A DNA stretch of 64,000 nt from Nageia nagi (taxonomy: Eukaryota > Pinophyta). The DNA lies in NCBI GenBank assembly GCA_050084985.1, contig JBITNC010000001.1:67208001-67272000 (forward strand), written 5' to 3'. A program made the position numbers and the translations under genes. Position 1 is the stretch's first letter. Each line of letters opens with the position of its first letter. The notes beneath the pieces are model-generated. The model saw only the letters and a program-made list of their open reading frames with translations. It was not told where the DNA came from and ran no database searches. Positions 46,411 through 58,497 of the stretch are shown here, in pieces.

Positions 46411-48263
46411 AAAACTATAATGTGGAACTTTTATGAACTATGAGTACAACTAAAGTGAAATTATAAAACAAGAATGAAACAAATGCAAAGCACAAAGCTT
46501 TTAGTATTTTTAAAATTATTCTTATTTTAGTTTGATGAAAATTTAAACAAACACTTAGTATGATGATGCAAAATCTATATAAATATTGCAATGATTATAG
46601 ATAGCAATTTTCAATTAGTTGTTCTAATTTTTTCTTGGTTTAATTTGACTCTTTATATTTTTAATTTTGCTAGCTTTTAATGCACTTATTCTTTCCAACA
46701 CAACCTTTTTTTATGTTTCCCTATACGAGTTATACTAGCCAAGCATTTTGCAAGGTAAAGGATCAATCTTCTAGGGGTGTAAATTATTTTGTAAGGGTTC
46801 TCTAGTACCCTCCATAGGAAGCTATCTTGAATGGAGGGGGGATCCCACTTTGATTTTCATATTAGAGTAATGGATTAGGTTGTGGTAATAAAGTCCATGT
46901 GCCTTGTTAACTCACTATGATTGTGAAGGAATTTAATGCAACAAAGCAAATATGAGATGCAAATTAATATAAAATACACATTACTCCCTCAATAATGTTT
47001 GAAATCCCTTCCCAAGTATGCTCTTTTTGATAACTTTTTCTTTTTAAATGAAATGAAATGAAATAACATTTTTTGATGTACTCAAAAAAGAATAAGTAAG
47101 TTCCCAACAAGTAAACAAAACCTTGATTCAAGAAATAAGTTTTAAATCCAAAATATTTTTTTGATGTATGCAACAATATCCCCAAAGATGAATGTAATTT
47201 CACTACTACACAACATAAAATGAAGAGCAAGCCTAGGATACACCAAGTAATGAAACAATACGAACTAGGTATGAAAAGAAATTTAATATCTTATCCATAC
47301 TCAAATGCTCCCTCCTACTCTAGGTGTAAAGCTGAATAGGTTACAAGACCCTCATAAATGATATATCTTTCAACAAACCAAGTCAATTATCAAGGCAAAC
47401 TTGAAAAAATAAAAGCAATAATGGATGCACACTTTATCACAAGTGTAAAAACATCCCCTAAGCCTTTACACAACTATGTTTGGCTATGATAAGCTAAAAA
47501 AGTTGGACCTAATACAATTTTTATTGCTAAAAATTGAAAATTTAGAACCCACTGGTCCTAGGCACACTCTAACCCACATCTCGATTGCATTTCTTATGAT
47601 AAAATGTGCTCTTTATTTATAGGCATGCTCTAAATTGTGTTGAGTTTGAGTTTTTTTGAGAAAACATGCCCTTTATTTGTAGGTGTGGTTTAAACCATGT
47701 TTGGTATATCATCTTTTTGATCAAATTGATTCTTTATTTAGGGGTGTGATGCATCTAAGAGTAAATTTGAAGCTTAAAATGCACTATTTCAAAAAGTGAT
47801 GCACCTAGGGTTTGGGCGTAATGCGATTGGGGGTCAGGGACTTGGATGTAACTAGTGAATGGGGCATGGTTTGCCTAGGCTAAGTTGCAATGCACCTATC
47901 CTATAGATGATTTTAGGTTCTAAAAATTATTTGTAACTTGTTGTCTCTATTTCTAAGCGCAGTGTGATTATTTCCAGGTGTGACTTGGACCATGATTGGA
48001 CTAAATCTAATGGATCAAAGCTCCAAAAAATTAAATTTGATATGCCCCTCTCCTTAGACTATCCTATCAAAATATTTCTCAAAATTAATCATAAATTCCA
48101 TAGGATTTACATGTTTTTTTCACTTAGGTGGGTGAAAAAAGAAAATCAAGAAACTCAAAATACAAGAAAAATTTGAAAAATTAAGGAAAAGGTGAGGAAA
48201 ATAACAAATTTGAAGGCTATTGCTGGTTCATGTTAGGTTCACGATTTAATGTAGATCAAAATT
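46411..48263 (-). other. Leader of the Tat element
   Basis: 1.85 kb between 5' LTR and gag. No recognisable coding and no clear primer-binding site at its LTR border. It contains a 60-bp tandem repeat at 47,590-47,760. Confidence 0.55.
47590..47760. repeat. 60-bp tandem repeat, three units, in the Tat leader
   Basis: The box (C/T)TCTTTATTT(A/G)(T/G)AGG(C/T)(A/G)TG recurs at about 47,610, 47,670 and 47,728, each within a unit that also holds a TTTGA(G/T)(A/C)AAA-type stretch. Confidence 0.65.
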
Positions 48264-49410
48264 TATTCTATATGTAGACTATCATGCATACACAAGTTAG
48301 ATTCACACATAAATATCAAATTACATAACTATCTTAATGAGCATTAGGTAGAAATCATGATAAAGGTATGGTCAAATCTAAGAATAATGTACTGAAACTT
48401 TGTAAGAACATAAATAAAACCTAAATGCATCTAACATGGGTATGAGGACCTCTAATTTAGACCCTTTGAGGCACCTAAATGAGTATGGAGTGAGTCTCCT
48501 CACTCCAAATAGCATGTGAGCCCCCTAATCCCCAAATCAATGAGAACAAACAAAATTACTATGTCTATTTGTGCAAATGAGTATGCATATATGATATTTT
48601 AGAAATTTATATGGTGGATTTGAATAATTAAGATGGATCTTTACTTGTTTAAGTGATCAAATATAAAATCTAATGCATGAAAACTTCAAAAATCTTAAAT
48701 TCTTTAAAATGAAAAGATCTTTAAAGATCCTTTGATCAATATGATCCAAGGATACCCATGAGATCAAATAAATACTTACAACATGTGTTTATGCTATTAT
48801 GGGTTCAAAATTTGGTTTCAATGATGTAAAATTCAAACTAAGATGGTTTTAGCCTAACAACATGCTACATACATACAAATTTAATGGAGGATACAAAGGT
48901 AGATCTTCCAAAGCTCTTCCATGATTGTGTTGTCTTTAAATCCTTACAAAAACCTTGAATAAACCAAATATATGCAATAATAGATCAATACAACCATAAA
49001 ATCACCATAGGAAGGTTACATTATGTGTGTAAAACCAATATTTGAGAGGTTTGATAAAGAATTATGGAGTAAACCCTTGATCCTTGAAACCCTTGTCTCA
49101 AAAACTCTAGCAATGTAATCTTGGAGCAGTATGTAAGGAAAATTCATAAGTGAGCATAAAAAATAATGATCCAAGATAGGGAATTCTATTTTGACTTTGA
49201 TTTATATACCTAATTAAACAAATTAAGTTAAAATGGCTAGATACCCACTTTTGCTCCTATTTTGGGTTTAAGTCACTTTTGCTCTTTTTTGAACATTTGA
49301 ATAATTGATTTTGCATAATAAATCATTATGAGTAAACCAAATAATTGATTAAAGCATGTCTATGTAATAAGACATATCTACTCAAAAAGTTTTATTTTTC
49401 AGTGTTTACA
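48264..49410 (-). repeat. 5' LTR of the Tat element
   Basis: 1,147 bp, matching 9,557-10,706 along its length. On the minus strand it starts TGTAAACACTG at 49,410 and ends ...TAGAATA at 48,264. The ends differ from the canonical TGTAGACACC/...CACA by a few substitutions. Confidence 0.8.
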
Positions 49411-49599
49411 AAAATAAGCAAGATTTCATGATCAAGATTTACCTTGTTTGCCTCATACATCCTTATTTCTAAGTTACATAATTTACTAGCCTTATCATGC
49501 TACAAGGATCTTGTGGTGATATCATATGAATGAAGTATTTAGAAATAGAATATCAAGTTGTGAGTTTACACATGTTGATATTGGTATCAACAATGCTCA

Positions 49600-50110
49600 T
49601 GAATGCATTTTTTAGATATCCTCTGATCATTATTGTCCATGTGACTACATTTTGATGAGAAAATGGGTTAAACAATCCTTGATCCTTGTTAATTATTCCA
49701 CATTTTGAATTTATATTTTATAAGAGTGTTCAAAACCATAATATTCAATGAAAACCATTCTCAACTACTCATTGATAGATCTTCATACCTCCTTTCTGAG
49801 CTCCCAAAGTACCATATGCTAGAATAATATCGACTAAGGTTACAAAATTTGGCTTTACATATGATATTCGCATTATTTAAACATTTTTAGATCTTTTAGA
49901 AAATCATTTAGTATATATCCTACAATCATTCCAATCCATGAAACCATATTTTAAAGAGGCATTTTGTCAAACAATTCATGGGCCCTTCCATTATCTTCAT
50001 TTTGTATATATCATTTGATCATTGCAGTCCATATGAGATTAGTTTAATGAGACACTATGTCAAATAATTTATTAGCCTTACTGGTGCATGAAGGAGCAAT
50101 GGTGATATCA
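49600..50110. repeat. Diverged tandem repeat, unit about 540 bp (right part)
   Basis: Related to 8,230-9,330: GTGACTACATTTTG(A/G)TGAG, TAAACAATTCATGGGCCCTT-like text, the GAGCTCCCAAAG...TTTGGCTTTACAT block (about 49,797-49,862) and AATGGTGATATCATA near 50,097 all have counterparts there. Same orientation as the left part. Confidence 0.55.
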
Positions 50111-51118
50111 TATAGGAAGGAGTATATGACATAATGTAAAATGGTAATTTATGGTCGAAAGGTAGTGACGATGATGTAAACATTGTAGGACATGGGAACC
50201 ATGCTTGTGGGGATGTTATGCCCCCTCCCTTGTGGTGTGATTTGTATATAATAGTTTTCACTTAAATGTTATTATGATGAATGCTTTGATTGACATGTAC
50301 ACCAAGTTTTCAAATATATAAAGTACTCAAATTATTTGACAAAATGAAGGATAAACATATTAATTCATGGAATACAAAATGAGAGCATGAATTAAATAAA
50401 CAAGGAGTTATAATCATATCTTAATAAAAAAATATTTATAATTTAGAGTTATATTTGAAATTAGTTGAAGTTAAATCGGATAAGGAGGTTACAAACCATA
50501 TGCTTATAAGAAAGTTACAAAATGTTTGATCATCATACAAAATGCATAATACTAACTTACATGAGACTCAAAGTAATGAATAAAATAAGTGTTTGAAAAT
50601 AGATAAAGCTAAATGAGTTTATGATGATTTCCATCAAATATTAGTAGTAATATTAAAATCTTCAATTGTTCAAGTTTGAATCACATCCAATATTTTATCA
50701 TAAGAAATAATCTTAATAAAAATCATTTCATATAAAATTCCTCTACGATTGAGAAGATATATTGCACCTAAAATGATTTCTAGTATATAAAATGTTTGCA
50801 TAGGCATCACATAAATCAATGAGGAATAATAATATATCTTTTATATTAAAGAATTTAATGGTTGAATTTTCAAATTTATATTCTTTATTTGAATTTAATA
50901 TACATAATGTTCATTACATCGTGACTCCTTTGAATATGTTTATCTCTTAATTAATTATATTAGATTAATTAAAAATTTCCATTATTGTTGCTCTATGTAC
51001 AAGCTCAAAATCCTTAGAATAGGGTATTGACATCCATAAAAAAATAATAAGTAGTTTTTACTCGAATAACATTGTGATAAATATTTTGATAAACATGTAT
51101 TTTAATTTTAGGAATATA
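50111..51118. other. AT-rich sequence, no gene seen
   Basis: No motif, LTR end or open frame of note. Confidence 0.35.
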
Positions 51119-51423
51119 TAGAATTCCTATGTACTATTTAACAAAATTCTATGAAGTGACACCATGTCATGGAATTCAATGATTAGAGGATATGCCCAAA
51201 TTGCTCTTCTTAAAGAAGCTAAAAATTGTTTTAGGAGAATACTACACTAAAATGTAATCTCATGGAATGTAATGATTACAATGTGTGTATAGAATGGCTT
51301 TCATGATGAGGCAATGAAACTTTTTAAGGAAATACTTGAAGAAACATGATCTCATGGAATATAATGATCACATTACATGCATAAAATGGGCATGGTTTGG
51401 AGGCCCTCAAATATTTTTTTTAG
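51119..51423 (+). pseudogene. Pentatricopeptide-repeat (PPR) gene fossil, PLS type
   Basis: Three consecutive PPR units on the plus strand. Unit 1: VLFNKIL, then SDTMSWNSMIRGYAQIALLK and EAKNCFRRIL. Unit 2: NVISWNVMITM and NGFHDEAMKLFKEIL. Unit 3, after a one-base frameshift near 51,340: MISWNIMITLHA and NGHGLEALKYFF. The SWNxMI and NGxxxEALxLF signatures are those of plant PLS-class PPR proteins, which bind organellar RNA in mitochondria or chloroplasts, often for C-to-U editing. The five stops inside the units (TAG, TGA, TAA, TAG, TAA) are each one C-to-T step from a Gln or Arg codon at positions where such residues are normal. Only about 100 codons remain; no start, targeting peptide or E/DYW tail is visible. 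Confidence 0.85.
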
Positions 51424-53200
51424 AAAGGGAGAATTAAAAACTAAAGCTTAAACAACTTAGTGACTAATGAATTTCTCAACTTAATGACTAAGAAAAAGAA
51501 GTGTCAGCGATGAAACTTGGAAATAATGAATTATTAAGAAATATCATCATGATTAAATGGAAATGACACATCTCTTTATATATAAAATACATATTTTTAT
51601 CCCCCAAAAAATGCTTCAAAGAGAAAGATAATGATTAGAAGATAATAGGGATATATAAGAGAAATAGTGAGTGAGGACTGTAATAGAATATAAATATGTC
51701 ATCATATTTTAGCCTTTGTACTGAATTATCATATTGATATAAATACCCCTTTACTTTAAATTTATGATGTTACTCATTTTCTATTGATTTCATTTCAACT
51801 ATTCTAATTATTATTTTAATAATTGAAATTTCTGTTCTCATTTGTAGGTAATAACCCTATACTAGGATACTTAAAGGAATATATAGAAAATCGGTCAATA
51901 GTTCCATTACTAGGATACTTATAAATAAACAAGTAGAATTTCTATAGAAAGTTTAAAGGAATATCCTAATTAGTACCTTTTTGTCCATCAAAGAGTTCTG
52001 TTAAACTTTGGTTCTACTAAAAAATAAATGAATTTGAGAAATGGGTGAGATTTTGAGCCAAATTTAGTAAATACAAGATAAAAGAAATCATATCAAGGGA
52101 CAAAAGCTATGAGTAATTCTAGGTAGAATTCCAAAATATCTCCTACCATTGGTTCACTAAGTAACCTGATATTCCTACCAAAGTTGAAATTACTAAAGTA
52201 AAGTGTTCTAAAGATAAGTTGATTTGCTTGATAATATCATAATAGATGTGCGCTAAAAAAATTGATGACTGAGTATAGAACACACTAGATATTTATACTA
52301 TTGAGTTCACTTTACAATAATGGGTATATTAGGACATAGAAAAAGATAAATTCTTTAGTGGATCATGAAATATTTTCTTTGAAAACTTCTATCAGTTGTG
52401 TAAATGATATTTGATTGAGCAAGGACTAGCTCTTGATGCTCTCTCCTACCTGTAAAGGGGGGAAGTGTTAAGCGGGTGGAGGGAGATTCATTGAGAATGG
52501 AAATTAATTAAAGATAAGAAAAGGGTGTTATAACCAAGTGTGATAAAAGCATACAATGATTTATAGATTAGCTAATAAAACCAAGGTTGGGTTGAGGGGA
52601 GAGCCAAAGGAAGTAGAATAGAATAAAAGCATAAAAAGTTAGGAAGAGTTTAAGAGATAGTGAGAAGCAATGTAAAGAAGAGGGAAGCGAGGAATGAGAT
52701 GAAAAGGAGAGAAAAATAAAGAAATAATAAAATTTGGTAAAAAATCTATTACAAGAACAATGACTATGGGAAAGAGAGAGAAAGATACAATTCTTGGTTA
52801 GAAATGATGGAGAGGTCGAATGGGAACTATTAATAAAGGAAGGGATCTTGAAAATGGTGGAGGAATTCACTTGGGTGGTATTAAAGGAATAAAGAAATGA
52901 TTTTTCAAGAAGAGAAAAGATAGAAAAAGAAGAGGAAAATAGGTCAAGACCAAAGAGGAAGAGAAGGAGAAAATACTCAAAGTTAGAAAGGGAAGGAAAA
53001 AGAGAAACATGTTAATTATATATTTAGACCATTTGTAAGCTTACCAAATATAATATTGTAGACTATGACCACAACCATTATAGAAATTCCAATTGAGAGT
53101 ATTTAATAAGTATAGAAGAAGAGCAAGGGGATACTCAATATGCGATAGAGTTGGTAGAAAACCAAGATTTAGGAGGTAAGGAGTTAGAAGTAGGAGAAGA
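51424..53200. other. AT-rich sequence with a purine-rich stretch
   Basis: No gene recognised. From about 52,480 to 53,020 the plus strand is strongly purine-rich (GAAGAG, AAAGAGAGAG), which creates a 100-codon minus-strand Ser/Phe-rich frame by composition. AAAGGGGGGAAG followed by TGTTAAGC at 52,456-52,475 resembles a polypurine tract plus LTR start, but no second LTR was found. Confidence 0.35.
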
Positions 53201-54369
53201 GTAAAATGGAGCATGTATGACTCTTAAAGAAATGCTCTTTGCTACCCTTACGACTAATCCCATGACTTCAATGATTTTTTATGATAGAGAATCTTCTAAT
53301 TCTAACAATGAGCAAAAGGGGATTGAGATAGAAGTAGAGGCTCATGACATTGTAAAAGGAATTCTACAAAGGGTTAGCTCTAGCAAGATAATTCCTACAA
53401 AGGCATATTAAGAAAGTGATAAATTAATTTATATTGGGATTAAAAATTTAATAAAGTTAATGGTAGAATTATATGTAGAAGCAATAATATAGAAGTCTCC
53501 TAATGTCATTGGAAAATAAACTAGACCTTAAGGGAATGAAAGAATAGTAACAACAAAAATAGTGTAAGATCCCATGCTATTAATAAAAATAAAAGAACCA
53601 AATAAAATTCTTGAGTTATAAGTAGAAGTATGGATAGGATAATAAATTAGAGAAGAATAGAATTAATAGGAGTCAAATAAAATGCCCAAAGTAGAGAAGG
53701 ACCAAACTGATAAGAAGAAGAAGAATAATGATATAATAAACACATCATCGAAAGTAGGAACATGATTAAATCAAGAAAAACTTCAACCTAACTCAAAAAT
53801 AACTAATTACCAAAGGAACCCACCCCAAAAAAATGATTGAAAACCCTAAGAAATAGATGAAGTAGAAAATGGAGATACTAAGAATCATTCAAAGCCCAAC
53901 GATTAAACTAAACAATAACAACTAAGGATGAGTATTCCTAAATTAGTAGAAAGGATAATAAATAGAATCCTCAATTCCCTACCTATGGAATAACACCCTT
54001 GAAGATATGATGTTTATGAATTAATAGAAATGACCATGGAGTCCTCCCTACACCAATGGACTCTTCATGACCCTTGCATAATTTGATGACTTCAAAAATA
54101 TCATATGGAAGTGATGTAAGATCACCACAAATATTCCATAATCTAGTACCCAAATGTTTAAAGAACCACCCCCTATAATAGAAACTTGTGATGAATCTCA
54201 CTTAAAATATATCTTTGAGGTTGTTGAAGAAAAGTACTTTAACATTCAATTAGAACTAGTTAGAGAAGGAAATTGACATCATCGACGAATAGAAATACCA
54301 CCACACCAACCAAACAATCAATGATCACATTAGGCCAATCCCTAATGATAAAGGATGGTTGATAATAAT
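53201..54369. other. Unassigned, perhaps leader or N-terminal gag of the gypsy remnant
   Basis: A 64-codon plus-strand frame at 53,217-53,411 is acidic and unrecognised. The rest is A-rich and full of stops. Position suggests it belongs to the gag remnant that follows. Confidence 0.3.
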
Positions 54370-56206
54370 AATTAGATTACTTTAGCTCTATATAAACTAC
54401 CAATATTTCAAAAAGATACCCAAGATGCTAAAGAACATTTGTTTATACTTGAAAATGAATGGTTTAAAAGAGTTGGCATAAGCGATGAAATAGGAATTCT
54501 TGAATTTATCAAGAATTTGAGGAGTAAAATTCTACAATGGCTTATGAAATATAAGGAAATGACTAAAATATAAGATTCCATATAAGGTGAGCCATCAAGC
54601 AAAACCCCCTACTTATATTGAGGCACTTAGAGTTATCATTGAAATTGAATCTCAACCCTAGATATCTGAAGGATTACATGGAATAAGCTAATATATCAAA
54701 TGAAAAATCAAAATGTTTACAAATAAATTAAATGATTTAACCATACATCAGATGACTAGCCCATTAAGAAGGGAAATTTGGTATCAACTTTGCACTAGAG
54801 AAGGCCATATTGCTACATAGTGTCCCATTTTGAAAATACCTAGAGTAGAGTATTGTGGAAATTGTAGAACTCTAAGGAAACATTCCACTCAGGATTATCT
54901 AGTATAAAGAGTTCAATAATGAGGCATGCTTGACATGTTGGGACCCCATGATAGGACATGTGGATATGAAAATCACTAGATTTATCAATGCAAGGGAAAA
55001 TAATTCCTTAACAATATTGAGAGGGACCTTAGAAAAAATCCCATAGATTACATTATATAAAATTAATTGATTACCTATAAAATTCCTAACCACTATCCGT
55101 TTATAGGTAAATACACCATCGCTTATTTTCCTATGGTAGTCGTAGCTTAGGTACTGATTGATACTAAGAATAAAGGGTATAATTAAGGAAATGGAAGAGG
55201 TAGAGGAGAAGTTTATCATGGTGGATACAATAACTATGGTAGAGGAAAAGGAAAACATGGGGTATGTTTTAATTATGGTATTCCATCCCATCAACAATTC
55301 AAATACCTACAACCATGATTGAACCTAAATGCCATTACTACCATCAATATAACTATCATAGATACAATGATTTTCCCAAAACTTTTATTGATATGTAGAA
55401 AAAAATACAAAGCTAAGAAGGAAGCATCCAACCTACCATCTCCACCTCCACTAAATGTTCATACATTATGGAGAGTTCCTTTAGCTACAACCAATCATGT
55501 AGTGCATATCATAGAATCATCGAATCAAGCCTTTAATAAAAAGGGAAAGCAAATTATTAAAAAGCTAATTCTTTGATAGATATCAGAGTCATCACATAAT
55601 GCCACTATTATGAATAGATTAATTGCTAAGAAATTAGAATTTCAAGAACCCATAATCGAGGAACTACCAACAAAAATATGGATCAGGAATTAATGAAAAC
55701 TTTACTCGACAAATACAAATCCTAGGAAGCCACTAATGAACTCACTATTGATGAAATTTAGATATTAAAGGAATTTTCAAAATTTTTCAAAAAGGAGAAT
55801 TTGATGATTAACCTAAAGCAATTTGCAACATATTGGAATAAAATAGAGAAAGGTTCTAAAAATGTATGCATTGCTAAAATTGATAAAAATTAGAAACAAT
55901 GATCTATCCTAATTCATGCTAAGAAAAATGGAAGGCTTCCAAAGAATGTTATGATTGATCTAGAAGCTGATATCAATATCATGCCAACTAGTACATGCCC
56001 ACCATTACAACCACCCATCCAAAGTCTTGTACTGATATATGGAACATTGATCAAACCTAGAGGAATCTTGAAAGATACCTCAATTTCCTTTATAGGTGTT
56101 GAACTAAGAGTATATTTTGACATTATTGATCTGGATGGTGATAATCTATCTTATATCACACTACCTTATTTTGGATTATTTTGCTTTCTTATAGCTCATT
56201 GTTAGT
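54370..56206 (+). pseudogene. Ty3/gypsy gag-protease remnant
   Basis: Plus strand. Capsid-type region at about 54,402-54,600: DAKEHLFILENEWFKRVGIS, then EFIKNLRSKILQWLMKYKEM. A paired zinc-knuckle region follows at 54,800-54,900 (CTREGHIATQC, EYCGNC...KHSTQD), then an Arg/Gly box (55,190-55,260) and the eroded knuckle CFNYGIPSHQQF. The protease at 55,951-56,200 reads MIDLEADINIMPTST, where the expected DLGAD has become DLEAD by one G-to-A change. It goes on with GTLIKPRGILKDTSISFIGV and VYFDIIDLDGD. No RT follows at this place. The lineage was not determined; the protease is of the DLGAxxNxMP type found in Athila-like elements. Confidence 0.7.
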
Positions 56207-56394
56207 CCTACCGACCTTTTCTAAATATTACTAAACCCTCACCATTGGATACAGAATCTCATATCATATCTAATAGTATATATATAACACTCCTAAATCT
56301 TGTTGAGATTCAACCAAGTTATAGTCTTCTAAAATTAGTTTAGAAAATTATCTAGGTTCATTCTAGGACCTTAGGAAGATTTTGTTAATGTCAT
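56207..56394. other. Unassigned sequence after the protease remnant
   Basis: Short A/T-rich stretch without recognised signals. Confidence 0.3.
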
Positions 56395-56810
56395 CATCTT
56401 ATAATATCTAGTGTTCAATGTTTTTTCCTTACTATGGTCTTGCTAATATCATCAATAGTTATTGACTCCTATTGAGCCTTTATGACCTTCTCTAGGAGCT
56501 TCTTGTGCCTTACCTTTGGATACCTTTAGCTAACATTATTACTCTTGTTCACTTAACATCTAATGTAATTTACCTTACTTTGAGCTTATTGATATTATCA
56601 TCACTCTCCATCACCTATTGAGCCTTAACAACCTTTATCAAGAGCTTCTTGTACCTTATAGATACTTTGCAAGCCTTTAGATGATGTCATCTACCTTTGG
56701 TGCCTAACATTCACTATTTCCCAGGTATCAATTCTACCTTTTTTAATGTCATTTCCCTATATCTCTTGACATTTAGTGTTATTCATCTTACCTTAGCTTC
56801 TCTTCTTACT
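56395..56810. repeat. Degenerate tandem repeat, spacing about 146 bp
   Basis: CCTATTGAGCCTT followed by (A/G)AGCTTCTTGT(G/A)CCTTA recurs 146 bp apart (56,469 and 56,615). An upstream box TAACATCTA(G/A)TGT...CCTTACT also recurs, with a third partial copy near 56,768. Confidence 0.65.
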
Positions 56811-58261
56811 GAGCATATCTCAACATCCAAAATCCTTTGTATTTTCTAGTCCTTTATTTGAAAAGACTATTTTAACTCTTGACTATACTTTGCATCATTT
56901 GATTACCTCCAAATCTTCATTTGGTATCAGAACTTGGAGCCTTAAGCCTATAAATCTTCAAATCCTTTAATTTGGTGAACTAGAGGTTGGTATCAAAGTT
57001 TGGCAGCTTCTACATGTGTTATCCATCCTTGGAGTTTAACAAAACTTCAAGTTATAACATGGTGTCAGAGCATTATCTCTGAACCTTATAAATCTTCATT
57101 AATGTAATCTAACTCTTTTTTTAACATCATTGAAGTTGGACAATATGAAATGTGTCAATATTTTAAGCTAAATTATTACCATTACTCATTATACTTTATA
57201 GGTAAGAAATCCTAAATAAACATTCATATTTTGTAATTGAAAGATGAATTGGAAGATTATTGAATGCTTTTTTGGTCTTTAGAAAAATATTAAATGTCCT
57301 TTCTTTCATATGATTCTATTTATTTATCATTATATGGGAAAAATTTCATTTTTTATTACCCATAATTTGGAAAAGAGTCCCAACTTTTCAAGCTCAAATA
57401 GCTTGCCTAGGTTTCTATATTTAAGTATGGTGACCTGGACCTTCTCAAGGAAGATATCCTCATGCTAAGAAACAAGAAGAAAAAGTTATAGGGTAGAAAG
57501 GAGGACTTACCATCTTATCCACACATGTAAATTTTAGGTGGGGTTTGGCCTACCAAAATACAAATAAGAGAACACTAACTTAACAAATTTTTAATGGTGA
57601 CATCTCCTTTCCTAACATCTCTTTAGATTTATGCTAACCTTTCTTGATAGCATTTAATATTTAATCCTATTTTTCCTAGTAAGGGATTTTAATATCATCT
57701 TACCTATCTAACATTAATTGTTAGAGGTCCCTTGACATATAAATTTATTCATTTAATATTTGGAAAAAATCATAGGATTTTAGTATTTATGGAAATAAAT
57801 CCATTTCTCTAAATTAATTTATGAAGATAACATACTAGGAAATGACACACATCCAAACATTGTAGAAGGCTATCATGTGTATCCTCACCTCATGTAACTA
57901 TAGGCATTCATCTTGCATGGGTTGTATGGGGTGTTTATTTAGATCAAAATTGATCTTAGAATCATCATTGGTCCATCATAGCCAATCCATCCTTGAGCAT
58001 CCTATCTTCTTATACCTATACTTGTACACCACAACAAAGTGACTCAATAATACCTTATACGGTAATAAGATAAGATCAAAACTTATAATGCCTACCTTGA
58101 ATATTCATATAATCATAAATAAATGCATACCATACAGTAAATTATTTAATCAAATGTATAAGTATCTAATCTCATACATCATAACATCATCACAAAAATA
58201 ACAAGGGAAAACATAGTAGGCTTGGGTTGTGACAACACAATTGTCTCAAATTTGAACTTAA
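56811..58261. other. Non-coding sequence with three PBS-like motifs
   Basis: Within 150 bp three variants of the tRNA-iMet complement occur on the plus strand: TGGTATCAGAAC at about 56,921, TGGTATCAAAG at about 56,987 and TGGTGTCAGAGC at about 57,060. The last directly follows TTATAACA, which is like an LTR end. The remaining 1.2 kb has no recognised signal. Probably LTR and leader debris of a gypsy element. Confidence 0.45.
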
Positions 58262-58497
58262 TGAGAAGATATATACCATGGAAGAAGATAAAAATCCTTA
58301 TGAATTTACAATTTGGTATATCTAGAGCTTGATGTATTATACATACCTTACATCAATTTGTTTAGATTTCCTATTGAAGAAAGTAAGCTAACCTTGGTTA
58401 AAGATGAAGAACATATGAGACTTATTGACACAAGACCATGGACATACAAAATCCAAGATTTAGATCTCATGGAATTAGTTAAGGACCTAGGTAGATT
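58262..58497 (+). pseudogene. Gypsy-like pol frame, left half (before the DUF4283 insert)
   Basis: Open plus-strand frame over 58,313-58,528 whose last host codons read VKDLGR. The same 17-bp sequence and frame recur at 60,371, from where a G-patch-like segment follows. The identity of the left half is unknown; position suggests the part between protease and RT of a gypsy element. Confidence 0.45.

Larger units (their letters stand above)
9557..49410 (-). mobile_element. Tat-lineage Ty3/gypsy element carrying nested insertions
   Basis: A large LTR retrotransposon on the minus strand. Its two LTRs (about 1,150 bp each, same orientation) bracket, right to left, gag, protease, RT, RNase H, archaeal-type RNase H and integrase. 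An antisense PMD relic follows between integrase and the 3' LTR. Dual RNase H, the gag zinc-binding motif, the TGTAGACACC LTR start and an antisense extra frame downstream of pol are features of the Tat lineage. Copia element F (33,137-38,422) and element A (11,069-30,083) interrupt it. In both cases the host frame continues across the insertion once the element and one TSD copy are disregarded, which shows that the two halves belong together. The emptied length is about 15.5 kb. No exact target duplication survives: 9,551-9,555 is GAAAT and 49,411-49,415 is AAAAT. All coding frames are broken by stops and frameshifts. Confidence 0.8.

Noticed and set aside
48221-48263. Primer-binding site next to the 5' LTR of the Tat element
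   Set aside because: I compared the bases inside the LTR border with common tRNA 3' ends and found no convincing complement; mutated or not recognised.
52456-52475. Polypurine tract and LTR start (AAAGGGGGGAAG then TGTTAAGC)
   Set aside because: No matching LTR, PBS or pol end was found nearby, so it is kept only as a note.
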